A DNA stretch of 64,000 nt, taken from positions 2,046,001 to 2,110,000 of the forward strand of contig NC_085883.1 of NCBI RefSeq assembly GCF_035222275.1. The letters run 5' to 3'. The DNA comes from Podospora bellae-mahoneyi (taxonomy: Eukaryota > Ascomycota > Sordariomycetes > Sordariales > Podosporaceae). The notes beneath the pieces were generated by a model. It saw nothing but the letters and a program-made list of their open reading frames with translations, had not been told where the DNA came from and did not search any database. Shown here piece by piece: positions 45,901 through 56,807 of the stretch (the stretch's first letter is position 1; each line of letters opens with the position of its first letter). Both the position numbers and the translations under genes were made by a program.

Positions 45901-48719
45901 TCGTCATCCTGGTTCCCCGCTCAGCCACCGTGTACCCGGTTGCGGCCAAAAAGCCGCCCGTTGGCAAGGGCCTGAACGTTCCTGCGCTGATCTCGCTCGA
46001 GCATTCATGGCCCCGTGGTGGCAGGGACGTCAGTGGCCGCCGTCTTGAAAAGCACATTCAGAAGCTCAAGGCTATCCCCGACACGACCTTTGAAGACTAC
46101 GACCCGGAGACTGGCGTCTGGCAGTTTTCTGTAGAGCACTTCACTACCTATGGTCTGGATGATGATGACTCCGACGATGAAGAGTTTGAGGAGGAAGCCA
46201 TCCAGCCTATGCAAGCTGCCAAGCGTGCTCAGCACGTTGAACAGATCCCGAGCCCGGTTGTCGAGGCCTCGTCCACGTCTCCTGTTGACCCCGATGACAC
46301 CTTTGAGTTCAAGCGCAGCCGCCGCACTCTGCCTGGCGCCTTCAACGACGATGAAGCCGCCATGTTCGATGAAGAAGAGGACTCTGATATCTCTCACCAG
46401 GGTACGCCACCTCATGAGCCCCTGGACGCTGACACCCCCATACCATCACGGGAGTGGCCTGAAGATGAAAGCATGGCTGACGGACCCGATGACTTCCAGC
46501 TCGAAGCCTATGACGACTCGTACGAACAAGGGTCAGTCGACGGCGCTCAGGATGAGTTCCAGCTCTCCCGTTACGACGACAACGCTGAGCGACTCCCTGC
46601 CGGCATTGTGAGAGCACGGATGCGGGCGCTCAAGAAGTCGACAGCCCCGACCAAGATTGAGGTGGCCGGTGGTGATGATTGGACTCAGATTTTGCAGGCG
46701 AGCGTGCGGGCGCCCAGGACGGTGGATCGGGCCACGCTTCGGGAACTCAACGAGACGGGGGCGGTTTGGGATATGAAGGATCGCGGGAGCCCCGCGCCCA
46801 AGGACGTGGCGGTGAATAATAACGACGACGGGTTTGCGACCAGTCTGGACTTGATGAAGTCGCTGTTTCAGCAAACGAAAGGCGGGCCGACTCAGTCCTC
46901 GCAGGCATCGCCCGCGAAGGGGTTCGTGAAGGTCGGTCTCCCGCTTGTCTCCTAGTTTTTCTTTTTGCACACAACACACACACACACACACATTCTTTGT
47001 CTCAGTACCCAAAATTGCATCAACACCCGGTTTTGTAATTCTACGTATAATGAATTGAAACATTTTCTGACAATTTTTTTTCTTGTGTTACAGTGGCCAT
47101 ACCAGACGCGTTCCAAGGTTGAAGACGACGAGACTCAGTCGGTCCCTCGTCCCACTTGGGGCCCTGACGGGGTTCTCGTGACGGCTCACGACGGCGAGGC
47201 CAGCCTGCAGGCTGTTGACGGCACGATCACTCCTGGTGGGGAGGCGCAGGTCAACCCCAAGATTCTGGCTCAGCTTCAGCAGTATATCGATAGCGTTTCT
47301 GGCTATCAGGGAGATTCGGGCCCGGAGTTTAAGAAGGTGGCGCAGGGTGATGCCGTTTGGGAGCTGGCGTCGCTGCTTTTTGACGAGAACGGCGTTGGAC
47401 TGACTGGTTTCTGGCGGCAACTGGTGCTGGAATCGACCAAGACTGCGCTTGCGAGAGCTGAGTCGCCGGAGGAGAAGGCCATCATTTGTTTGGCTGGGAA
47501 TTTGGTCCCGGAGGCGTGTGCGCAGCTTGTCAAGGGGAGGGATATGAGACTTGCTGTGCTGGTTGCTGGGATCGGGAGTCAGCAGGCGGATATCAAGGCT
47601 CAGTTGAGGGACTGGAGGGAGTCGAATGTTCTCTCTGAGATTTCCGAGCCCGTCCGCGCGGTTTATGAACTTCTGGCCGGCAATGCCTGTGTTTGTGACG
47701 GGGTCAAGGACGCGCCGATTGAAAGTAGGGTTAGTTCCTTTACCATTTCTCAGCGGTTCGGATTGACTTGGGAGCAGGCTTTTGGGCTGAGGCTGTTTTA
47801 TTCTGCCGCCGAGGACGGGGCGCCGAACGTGAAGGGGGCGATCAAGAGTTTTCAGATGGATGTCGAGCAGGACAGGGAGCCGGAGCCGGGGAGTCAGATG
47901 TGGAGTTTGTTGAAGGCGTTTGCGAACCAGGAGTTTGACTGGAATGATGGGCGGTTGGGGTGGTTGATGACGAGGGCTATTCATGCGAGCGGCAAGGTTG
48001 GGTTCGGGGAGGATGATGTCGGGAGGCTGGACAGGGCGAGTGTTGGGTTTGCGGGGGCGTTGACGGGGATGGGGGATTGGGTGCCTGCGGCGTTTGTGCT
48101 GCTGCAGCTGAGCGAGAGGGAGGCGAGGGAGAAGGCTGTTAGGGATCACCTTGGGAGGCACGCCAGTTTTATTGGTGCGCCGAGGAACCCGGGCAGTGCG
48201 TTCAGTGAGCTCAAGAAGTTTGGAGTCCCAGAACCATGGATCTGGGAGGCGAAGGCGCTGGATTATAGGGCTAGGGGAGAAACCCACCAGGAGTTTCTCG
48301 CGCTGGTCTGGGCGAAAAACTTTGCCGAGGCGAACAGGGCTTTTGTTACAAAGGTCGGGCCGGATCTGGTTATTGGGAGGGAGTACAAGAAGCTGGCGAC
48401 GTATGCGCAGCTGCTGTTCAAGGTGAAGAGGAATATTTCGGACTGGGACAGGGCGGCGGTGGTGTATTTGCTTTACCCCTTGGTTAGGCTGGAGAAGGGG
48501 AAAAAGAAGAGCAAACTAGATGAGATGGAGGAGAGGCTATTTGATGGGTTGGTTTCGCTGAGGGGGATGGCGAGGGGGGATTTGAGGCAGGAGGCTGCGA
48601 TTGCGGACATGGCGGAGGAGTTGATTCGGGTTAGGGGGGGGGAGGCGAGGCTCTATGGGTTGCTGCCGAGGGATGTTGCGGGGCGGTATAGGAGGGCGGA
48701 GGTGTTGGGGGAGATGTGA
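42959..48719 (+). CDS. NUP145: Nup98-Nup96 precursor nucleoporin (Nup145-type, self-cleaving)
   Basis: Exons 42959-43064, 43204-46931 and 47094-48719 give 1819 residues. The precursor cuts itself into an FG nucleoporin (Nup98) and a scaffold Y-complex nucleoporin (Nup96). The N-terminal half consists of FG and GLFG repeats. Between two FG blocks lies the Gle2/Rae1-binding (GLEBS) element, recognised by FNPLVEKEPN and RWSPEELRLVDYNQGRK. The autoproteolytic domain spans about residues 840-1015, from YWMSPSLEDIRAMN to the cleavage motif HFTTYG, with cleavage expected after Phe. The Nup96 part follows with an acidic start and an alpha-helical solenoid. The 162-base intron 2 carries a (CA)n run and joins GFVK to WPYQTRSKVEDD, the expected Nup96 sequence. 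Exon 1 ends in TCA-G and joins to GFGTGTGFG. Confidence 0.96.
46973..46992 (+). repeat. (CA)n microsatellite in the last Nup98-96 intron
   Basis: About ten CA units near the donor end of the 162-base intron. Confidence 0.9.
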
Positions 48720-49709
48720 GTTGATTTTGCCAGGGAAAATAGGAACGAAGGGAAAAGGGGGTTTAATTTGGTCTTTTTTTTTGTTTTTTTTTTTGTTTTT
48801 GTATTATCAGTAGTGTGTAGGGATTAATGGGATTTTTGTTACTTGGGGAAAAACGGGGGGAGCGATATTGGTTTTGTTTGTGAGCATTTAGTGATGAGTA
48901 GCGGGTTTACTTTTGAGGGAGGGGGGAGGGGGGTTAGTCAGATTAGTATAGGTAGCTGAATCAATCAAGGGGGTGGATGATTCTAACTTGTGGTGTGTCT
49001 TCTTGTGTTGTGATCCTGTGAGGAATCACCCTTCCCACAGAATGACAAGCTCGGTGAAATATAGGGACACAATATATCATGATTGTCAACTTGGGTCTCT
49101 TTGCAAAGGGGATAGGCCTCGAAAGATGGTTATAGGCCTTGCCAGACAGTTGACATGGCTCGCAAGATGGTCAAGAGGCCTACTGACGTTCCTTTGAGGC
49201 ATGGTTCGGAATATGGTCTGCCTTGGCTTGCTTTTGCGGTGCCAGTTATTTCATCTAGATCGTTGTAACTTGGATGTCGAGGGTGGACAGACAGGCTTGT
49301 CGAATACAATTGCAGACATAAAGGTCCCATGTGTTTCCTCCTGTCGACAAGTCCTCTGATGTTTATCGATAGGTAGGCAGGCACCTGGTCCAGTGTCTCT
49401 CCTAAGGCTTTCCCCACCGGTTGATACACAAATGGTGTGTACGATATTAGAGGGGCTTGCGAGGGAGCAAGCTCCAGAAGTGATATGCACAACATGCCGA
49501 TTTTTGAAGCAGAAACATCCTCTCTGGCATGTCCATGAAGGATACCTACCTACCATGGATACCATACATACACTCAAACACATGACACAGCAACTCACGC
49601 TCTCGACCAAGCCGACTTGTATAGATCAAATCCGTTACTGATATATATATACACATACCCCGATTCCTGAATCGTTCCCCCCATACCCCCGAGCTCTCAA
49701 CTCGAACAA
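48720..49709. other. Gap between convergent Nup98-96 and the transporter gene
   Basis: It holds the two 3' ends. T tracts lie at 48773-48800 and a short TA run at 49640-49650. No gene is supported. Confidence 0.6.
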
Positions 49710-51381
49710 TCACTTCCCCTCCTCAACCAAAACCGCCGCCCCATCCTTCCTCAACCCCAGCTGCCCAGTATCATACCCATTCTCCTCCAAAAACCCCCTG
49801 AACCTCTCATCCTCATCCCTGATCATGTCCTGCTCCACCCTCGGCACCCAAACCCAGCACAGCACCGCACTCAAAACACACCCCGCGCTCGACACATAAA
49901 ACGGATACTGGGCCGACAGCACCTCGCTCCCCCCAGCCTTGACAATATACGGAAACACATAGGTCCCCACAAAAGCCCCCAGCTTCCCAACCGCAGCCGC
50001 AACCCCATAATACTGCCCCCTCACCCCCGTAGCACAAGTCTTCGCAGCCAAAACCCCAATATTGTTCCCCGGCCCCAGCTCCCCCAGGCTCTGAAAGATC
50101 CCAAACACCACCGCAAACCCTCCCACCACCTCCGGCCTCGCCAGATAGGGGTAACAACCCGCCATCACAAACCCAACAACACCCTGGAGCAAAACCCCAA
50201 CCGCAAGCGCCCTCTTAGGACCCAACAAGTCAGACACCGGAGCGCCCAGCATCGTGCCCGGGATGTAAAACAGGTTGATCACCGTGTTCCACCCAAAAAC
50301 CGTCGTCAGCGGCGCAGAGTCCCGGTCAAAAATGTTCGCCAGGATCGTGCTCGAGTAGATCGAAAACGAGTACGCCGAAAAGTCGTACAGAAACCAGATA
50401 GAACTGACGACAAACAGCCTCCAGCCATAAAACCTAAACACAAGCCTGTACGGCGTGCACGCGTGCTTCATCGAGTGCTTCTGGAACTCCTCTGGCTCCT
50501 TGAGGAAAAACCTCAGGACAAACAGGCTGAGCGGAAACACCACCCCGATCCCGAGACTCGTCCTCCAAATAACTTCCAGGTTGGTGTTGTGGCACGCGGC
50601 CGCCACAAGCCAGGGGACAAAAGCCCCCATCACGAAGCCCTATCCCTTTGTCAGCACACCCCTCCCCCCCCCCCCATCTCTTTTGTTGTAGCAGAGGTAA
50701 AACTCACCCAGTCAATCATGCTGTTCGTAAACAAAATGAACCACATATTCCTCGTCCCCTTCCTCAGCTCACCCGACGACTCGGCCGCCGCGACGCTTCC
50801 CGCAGGGTACTCCCCCCCGATCCCGATCCCGACAAAAAACCTCCACGCCGTCAGCACGTTGAACATTCCCACCGCGTCCCCTTTGTAGTAACTCCCCGTG
50901 CTCAACGCCGTGAACAAGATCAGGATCAGCGTCGACAGCAACAGTGAGTTTGTCCTCGACCACTTATCACTCAGATACCCAAACAGCAACTGCCCCACCA
51001 CCGTTCCGGCGAAGGCGATGGCGCTGAGGTAGGATTTGGCTGTGGAGGTGGACCAGAGGGGGCCGTACTGGATTGCGAGGACGGTTATGACGGAGCCGAT
51101 CACCTTTCCCCTTGCGGGTTAGTAACTGACTGGTGGGGAAAGGTAGGGAAAGGGGGAGAGGTTACGTTGTTGATATACCCGTCAGAAAACAACCCTGCTC
51201 CGCAGGCGACAACGGGGAGGAGCTTTTGCCAGAGGGTTTTGTCATTTGGAGCTTCTCTGCTGCTGGCGGCGAGGGGGTTCTCGTTTTGGGTATGAGTCGG
51301 TGGGCTTGACGAGGAGAGGGGGATTTTCGGAGGAGGGTTTTGGTCCGAGCTGGCGCCCGAGTCGGCGCTTTCTTCCTTCAT
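49710..51381 (-). CDS. Major facilitator transporter, Git1-like glycerophosphoinositol/phosphate permease
   Basis: Exons 51381-51166, 51103-50708 and 50639-49710 give 513 residues. Git1-type permeases are proton symporters of the plasma membrane that take up glycerophosphodiesters or phosphate. The protein has a polar N-terminus of about 55 residues, then LLPVVACGAGLFSDGYINNV, GQLLFGYLSDKWSR (the conserved loop 2-3 signature), FVGIGIGGEYPAGSVAAAE, and a second half with PGTMLGAPVSDLLGPKRALA, so twelve helices are expected. GEYP and DGYIN are typical of the phosphate/glycerophosphodiester branch. Introns of 62 and 68 bases keep phase 0 and restore NNVIGSV and IDWGFVMGAF. Substrate is inferred from the family. 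Confidence 0.88.
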
Positions 51382-53179
51382 TCTTTCTCTGCGTTCTCAA
51401 TCGGGGATTGGCTTTGGGGACGGAGAAGAAGAAGTGAAGGATGAAAAAAAGAAGAAAAAAATTTGAATGAAAAAGGGGGAAAGTGGGAGAGCGCTGCGAC
51501 GTTGCTGCACGCCGGCCGGCCGAACGGTCGGCGTGGCTTGTGAGCTTCCGGTGTGATGGGTCGCGGAGGCTGAAAGGCCCTTGACTTACGCTAGGGTAGG
51601 TTAGATGGTTGTCAGTTAGATGAGGGTGTGTTGTTAGAATAATCAAATATATAAAAAGATTGATTCGGTGTATATGAGCGCGGACTCACCTACGTAATAA
51701 ATGTGTGCTGAGTCGAAAGGTCAACTGGGGAAAGTCGAGTCAACAGAATCGAGAATGGGCTGTGAAGTAGGACTCGGTGAGAATAACGGTTGCTAGGTTA
51801 GGAGAAGCCACAGGAGTTGCTTGGTTAAGCTGGGGGGCTGTCGTGCCAGTGGGCTGCAAGTGGCAGAGAATGCATGAGGCAGGAGCGGTGGAAGGGAGCA
51901 CGTATTCTCCTTCAGTTCAGATAGGAACACGTTACTTGGAAAGAAAGTGTCGAAAAGATAAAACCAATGGGTCTCTCATATTTCGTAGGCGTGTTATTTG
52001 ATTCTGTTCAAGGTCGAGGCGCTCCCCCCTCCAAGTATACCTCTCTCTGACCGTGCTGCCCTCAGTAAGCACAGGTTTTTTTTATACCTTGTCTTTCCAA
52101 CATTATATCCGATACCGACATCCTTGTTTGTGTCCCATGTCTCGCTCTCTCCGCTAATCGGCGGTGTGCTTCTGGTGTTGCTCTACATGATGCCTGCCTT
52201 CGAGATGTTGAAGGAAAGCAGGTGACGTCGGGGTCACATGCACTAATAGAAAGCTCGGGGGTAAAGCAAGCTTTGCGAGTCAAACGGCCCGCAGCACCGT
52301 CCGGCTCGGCATGCATCCCGGCATTTGATTGCTCTATTAAAGATGATCTTTAACACAAACCAACAGACAGGCCTCAAACACAAACCAATAGCGCCTTCAT
52401 GATGGTGACAATGTACTGCACATGTACCTAAACAGCTGAGAGACTCTGGGCGGGAGGTGGGGGGACAGGCTGACTAGTGAGGCGTCATGTTTTGGACTCT
52501 GCTTCTCGGATTTGGTCTTGTTGGATGGTTCCTACGTTTCTGTTCAAGATCTTCATTTTGGAGCCCCTCTGGAAGGGTATATATATTTGGGCCCAGGTCC
52601 AAATACACCGATTACATCCCGCAGAGGTTTATTCAGGATCAGGAAGAGGCTGTCGGATGGCTGGTCGAGACATGTGGCTACCTGCGGGATATAAAAAGTT
52701 GGACCGGTTCTTTCTTCATACCCCGGCACGTGAGAAGCTTGGGAAAGTATTGCGGAAATATCTGAGGAGGCCAAAGCGACAGTTGGCATAGGGACGGAGA
52801 GCGCGGGAGAGGTTGGAGCAGGTACAAAAGTGTCAATGTCTTAAAAATGATGGGCATGCCCCTTGACTATCTTTTTAGACCCCTCGATTGTCTCGAAAGC
52901 GTCGCTCGACTATCTTCAGAGGCCACGAATCCCCCATTACACACAGTGTGACCCCCTCTGTATAAGTGAAGCATTGAATCAAGCTGAAATTAGACATGTG
53001 TCCCATGTTTTCTCCACGGGCCGCACTCCTCCTCGTGTGATCCCGCGCACGACATGCTGTGCTCATCACATCCCGACCAGTCAATCCCATCCCTTCCCCA
53101 ACGCCAAAACACCAAAACCCAAAAAGCAAATTGGTATCATCAATTCATCCATTTTTGACCGTTCTTTCAGAATACCACC
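51382..53179. other. Gap between the transporter and a membrane-protein gene
   Basis: This 1.8-kb stretch includes the transporter promoter, rich in A and G just upstream of the start. Two overlapping 90-100 codon frames at 52477-52791 resemble no family I know. Nothing else is seen. Confidence 0.5.
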
Positions 53180-54391
53180 CTAACCACCTATACTGGTCCG
53201 TCTATTGCCCGGTTCATACGGTGGAAGCATGGGTGCTGATGGCCTCATCCCATCCGACACCAACGCGTGGTCCATATCAGACGTGGTCGTCATCTGGTCC
53301 TCCTCGAGCAAACTGGGCATCCGGTGGTGATTGTGTGGGTGCGGGTACTGCTGTTGATGTGGTGGGTGAGGGACGTAGTCTCTCGAAGGTGGTTGCCGGT
53401 GCTGATGCCTCATGCCGTCTGAAACCAACGCTGCTTCGGCATTATCGCTATCTTCGTCCAAAGAGACTCGGTTGAGAGCATCCGACTGCGGCCGTCGGTG
53501 TGGCGATGGCACCGCACCGCCTGCTCCCACGGGTCGCCGTGGGATGGCGGCTGTGTGAGCCCGAGCATGAACCGCCGAGTAAGTGGGGCGCGATGTTGAG
53601 GCCGTCGTGGTGCTTCGAAGAGAAGCAGTGCGTGAAACGATGCCTTCGCTTGGTGGTGCTGGTGGCGCCAGATCGACTCTTGCGGTGCTGGAGATGGGTG
53701 ATGGCGCCTCGAGGTCCTTGACCGCCTTAAGATTTACCTCCTCGTCCTCCCCCGAATTGCCAATCTTGATATACTTGAGCTCCAAGATGCGGACGACGTT
53801 GAGGACAATGGTCGCAATGTAAAAGAAGACCAAAGCGTGGGCGAACCCAAAATATGCGCGCTCCAGAGGGCAGAACTTGTCTAGTTCCCCGGGCATGTTT
53901 TGGTTCCCGTCAGTGAAGCCATTAGTCGAGAACCCGTTTGGGTACCCGTTCGGGGCATCGCCGGCCAGATACTCCTTTGGCCGCGTGAGGCCGACACAGC
54001 TGACAGGAAGGCCATTCCAGGCAAGCAAGGATATGATGGCCATCGTCATGGCGCAAAAGATCAAGTCGAGAACCACAAAAGCAACCAGCCATGGCTCCGT
54101 TATGGAACGCCAGTTGTAGTGTTGAACCAAAATGGCGATGGTGGTGTACACGGTGATGAGGACGATCTGACAAGGTGTCAGCCTTAACTCGAGCTAGGTC
54201 GGTGGGACAATTGGAGACAGAAGGAAACATACCAACAGCTCAAGGATGACCATGTGCTGTGTCATACCGAGCTTCTTGACATGAATCCATATGGTGTTGA
54301 AGCCATGTAGAGCGGTCGATACTAAAGCCGCAGCAAGCTGCAGTGTTCGGGCGATGGCAAGCCATCTTGAAGATGACCCCCAACCCATCAT
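53180..54391 (-). CDS. Four-helix (MARVEL-like) membrane protein with VSDGMR tail motifs
   Basis: Exons 54391-54233 and 54166-53180 give 381 residues. I do not recognise a named ortholog. Four membrane segments are visible: around WLAIARTLQLAAALVSTALH, HMVILELLIVLITVYTTIAI, WLVAFVVLDLIFCAMTMAII and YFGFAHALVFFYIATIVLNV. The spacing resembles the fungal MARVEL-like proteins that sit in plasma-membrane or vesicle domains. The long cytosolic tail is Pro/Ser/His-rich and carries LVSDGMR twice, the second followed by PPYEPGNRR. Upstream codons in frame use TTG only, so the first ATG of the ATGATG pair at 54391 is taken as start. The gene is head to head with a second four-helix protein ending in the same type of motif. 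Function is unknown. Confidence 0.8.
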
Positions 54392-55307
54392 TGATTCCTT
54401 CACCAACCAAACTATGGTGGTGGACAAGGCAGAATAAACCTAACAAGCGAGGTTCTTTCTGCAAAAGAACAACTGCAATGCCAGAGCATTCGGACAAAAA
54501 AAAATAGAAAACAAAAAAGACCGTCATCCCATGTGGATGTCCAGTCCAGAGCTGAGAAACGAGAGAGGGGCTGTGTACCCTGGGCACATCTGCCCTATTC
54601 GGGGGACGCTGTGAGGAGAGGTTGGCGATGGGTTGGCAGCAGGGTTGCAGCCATTCAGCGGCCATCGAAAAGAACCACATCTGCGGCACTACGGCACCAG
54701 CTTGTTGCGAGCTCTTCTTCCTTTTCCATGCAAGCAAGCAGGGAATCTTCACCAATTGCTACCCAATGAGATTGATCTGCGGTGGAACACGAGCATCTCC
54801 ATGATGTTGTCGTGACTGGACGAGCTCCGGTTCGGGAGAGAAGGTGTGTTTCAGGTCATGGTAGTAGCTTCGTGGTAATTATTGCCGTCGCGAGGCTTTC
54901 TGATGAGAGATGCATCTCTGGGCGCCATCTTATCTTCTTCGTACAAGTGAATAAGAGGAAAAGAGAGAGAGTCTCCCCACTTGAGGAGACGCGTCATCCC
55001 AACACAGCCACACAGCCTCCCAATTGCTGCCAAGCCCCTCGGTGATTGGCCACCCCCCTTTCCCTTCATTCAGTTATTCACTGGAAAAACAACTGCCAGC
55101 AACTGTGAGATTCTCTCAGAGAGCCGCATTCCATCTTATTGCTGCCTAGATCCCAACAAACAACTTTACCTCTCTGTAACTGTCCACGCGGCGGCCTCCG
55201 GCGTGTTGATAATGGTCGCCATTCTCTACTTTCGTCTCTATTGCAAGAAGAAAGAAGAAGAAGAAGAAGAAGAAACTATTCTTCAGGCCGCCGCCACAAC
55301 CAACGAA
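54392..55307. promoter_or_regulatory. Divergent region between two four-helix membrane protein genes
   Basis: This 916-base gap holds both promoters. Just upstream of the plus-strand gene is a (GAA)n run at 55252-55272. That stretch is also open in frame with the gene, so an earlier start at 55212 is possible. Confidence 0.5.
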
Positions 55308-56409
55308 ATGGCTACTGACACTCTCCAAAGCAACAACGAGAATGAGAAACGTAGCACCACCTCATGCTGCAACAAGTCAGGCCGCCGTCGTCGCAACTGG
55401 CCATTTCTCTGGCTGACCGCCATCCGTACCTGTCAACTGGCCTACTTTGCCCATCTCCACGCCGTAGTCTTCTTGTTCGACCAGACTGGCTATTACAATG
55501 GCATGTGGGCATGGTACGCCTCCCCAGGTGACGATGAGCGATCAAAAGCCGGCATGCGCTGGGCGCGGGCATTGGTAGGTTCATGCCATTGTACATCCTT
55601 GGTGTGCACCATGAACTAACACCTCTCTCCAAGTCTCTCCTTAACCTAATCTACATCCTCATAACCTTTATCTTCTCCCTCATGTTCCGCAACCTCGACC
55701 CCAAAAAGTGGCGCCTCTTCGGCATCCACACCTTCTTCGGTGATCTGCTCATGGCATGGTCCCTCCTTCACATCCTCCGAGTCTTGCATCCTTCTTACAC
55801 CAACTACTGCTACGATGTCCCCCGCAAGTTTGGTAAGTCCTCCCCCCCCGCCACGCCAACATATCACAACCCACCAACACCTACATAGACTACGAAAACC
55901 AAGGCATCCTCACCTACCTTGGCAAAGGCCAATTTAACAAAGAACGCTACCTAACCTGCGCCCTCCTCGACTCAATCTTCACCCTCGGCGCCATCCCCGC
56001 CTTGTCTCACATCGCCTCCATCATCGCCACCACTTGCAACATCCGCCGCGCCACCAACCAGCAACAGGTCGAGGTCTACCCCAAGGAGGAGGGTGCGGTC
56101 GACATCGAGCAGGGCACGATGATCATCCCGCCAGCTGCCGAGCCATCCCGTTCCCAGTCTCCTGTCTCCTCATCATCCAGGGGCCCATCACCACCGCCGT
56201 CGTACCGTTCCCGATCCAGCTCCGGAGCAACAGAAGCCGGCCGTCCCCCAAGCTACAGGTCAGCGCCGTCGGTCAGAGCTCGAGCGTCAATGGAGACCGT
56301 GTCGTCTGTTGATCCTGATTCCTATCTTGTATCTGATGGGTGGAGGGCGCCGGAGCACCCACCAGTATATTCCAGCAGACCGCCAAGTTTGCGGGATGGA
56401 CAGGTTTAG
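55308..56409 (+). CDS. Four-helix membrane protein with PPxY motifs and VSDGWR tail
   Basis: Exons 55308-55574, 55634-55832 and 55889-56409 give 328 residues. Four membrane segments are visible: FLWLTAIRTCQLAYFAHLHA, SLLNLIYILITFIFSLMF, HTFFGDLLMAWSLLHILRVL and LLDSIFTLGAIPALSHIASI. The tail contains PPSY twice and PPVY once. These are PPxY motifs, which bind WW domains of Rsp5-type ubiquitin ligases. It also has YLVSDGWRAPEHPPVY, which mirrors LVSDGMR in the divergent neighbour. The splice joins restore ARALSLLNLIY and PRKFDYENQG. I chose ATG 55308 for its context (GAAATGG); an in-frame ATG at 55212 would add 32 residues including a Lys/Glu run. I infer paralogy to the neighbour from topology and the tail motif. 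Function is unknown. Confidence 0.78.
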
Positions 56410-56807
56410 TTTCTTTTGTTCTAGTGGTTTTCTTTTTCTTGATTAGCGGGCATGGTGCGATGGTTCAGGCGTTATGGGTTGGTATTTTGAACAAAAACAC
56501 CGTTTTGGTGTTGTAGAGAGCCCACATCACAGCTCTTCTTGTGTATTATCAAACACATACTACCCAAGTATATATATATATATATATATATATATACTGG
56601 GTTTAATCAAGCACGATGAGACATGCACATAATAATATCAACATCTATGTGTTACGCTTTCATTCCTTTTCGAATCCCTAAATGTACATCCACTTACTAC
56701 CCTCTTCTCCTTCTTCTTTTGTAACCCACCCAAAAACAATAACTTTGAACTTAACCTAACGGCTAACAACACCAAAAACGCCTCACCATAACTCGCTCAA
56801 TGATAAA
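56410..56807. other. Gap between convergent genes with an AT hairpin
   Basis: It contains the two 3' flanks and a (TA)14 run flanked by short inverted arms. No gene is supported. Confidence 0.65.
56563..56601. repeat. (TA)14 microsatellite with flanking inverted arms
   Basis: Fourteen TA units at 56569-56596 are bracketed by CCCAAG and CTGGG, so the stretch can fold into a long hairpin between two convergent genes and might help end transcription on both strands. Confidence 0.8.

Noticed and set aside
47088-48287. 399-codon open frame antisense to the Nup96 part
   Set aside because: It is arginine/proline-rich shadow sequence of a well-supported coding exon.
52477-52791. Overlapping 92- and 104-codon plus-strand frames in the gap after the transporter
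   Set aside because: One begins with a hydrophobic stretch, but neither resembles a known family and the two frames overlap almost fully. Chance is more likely.
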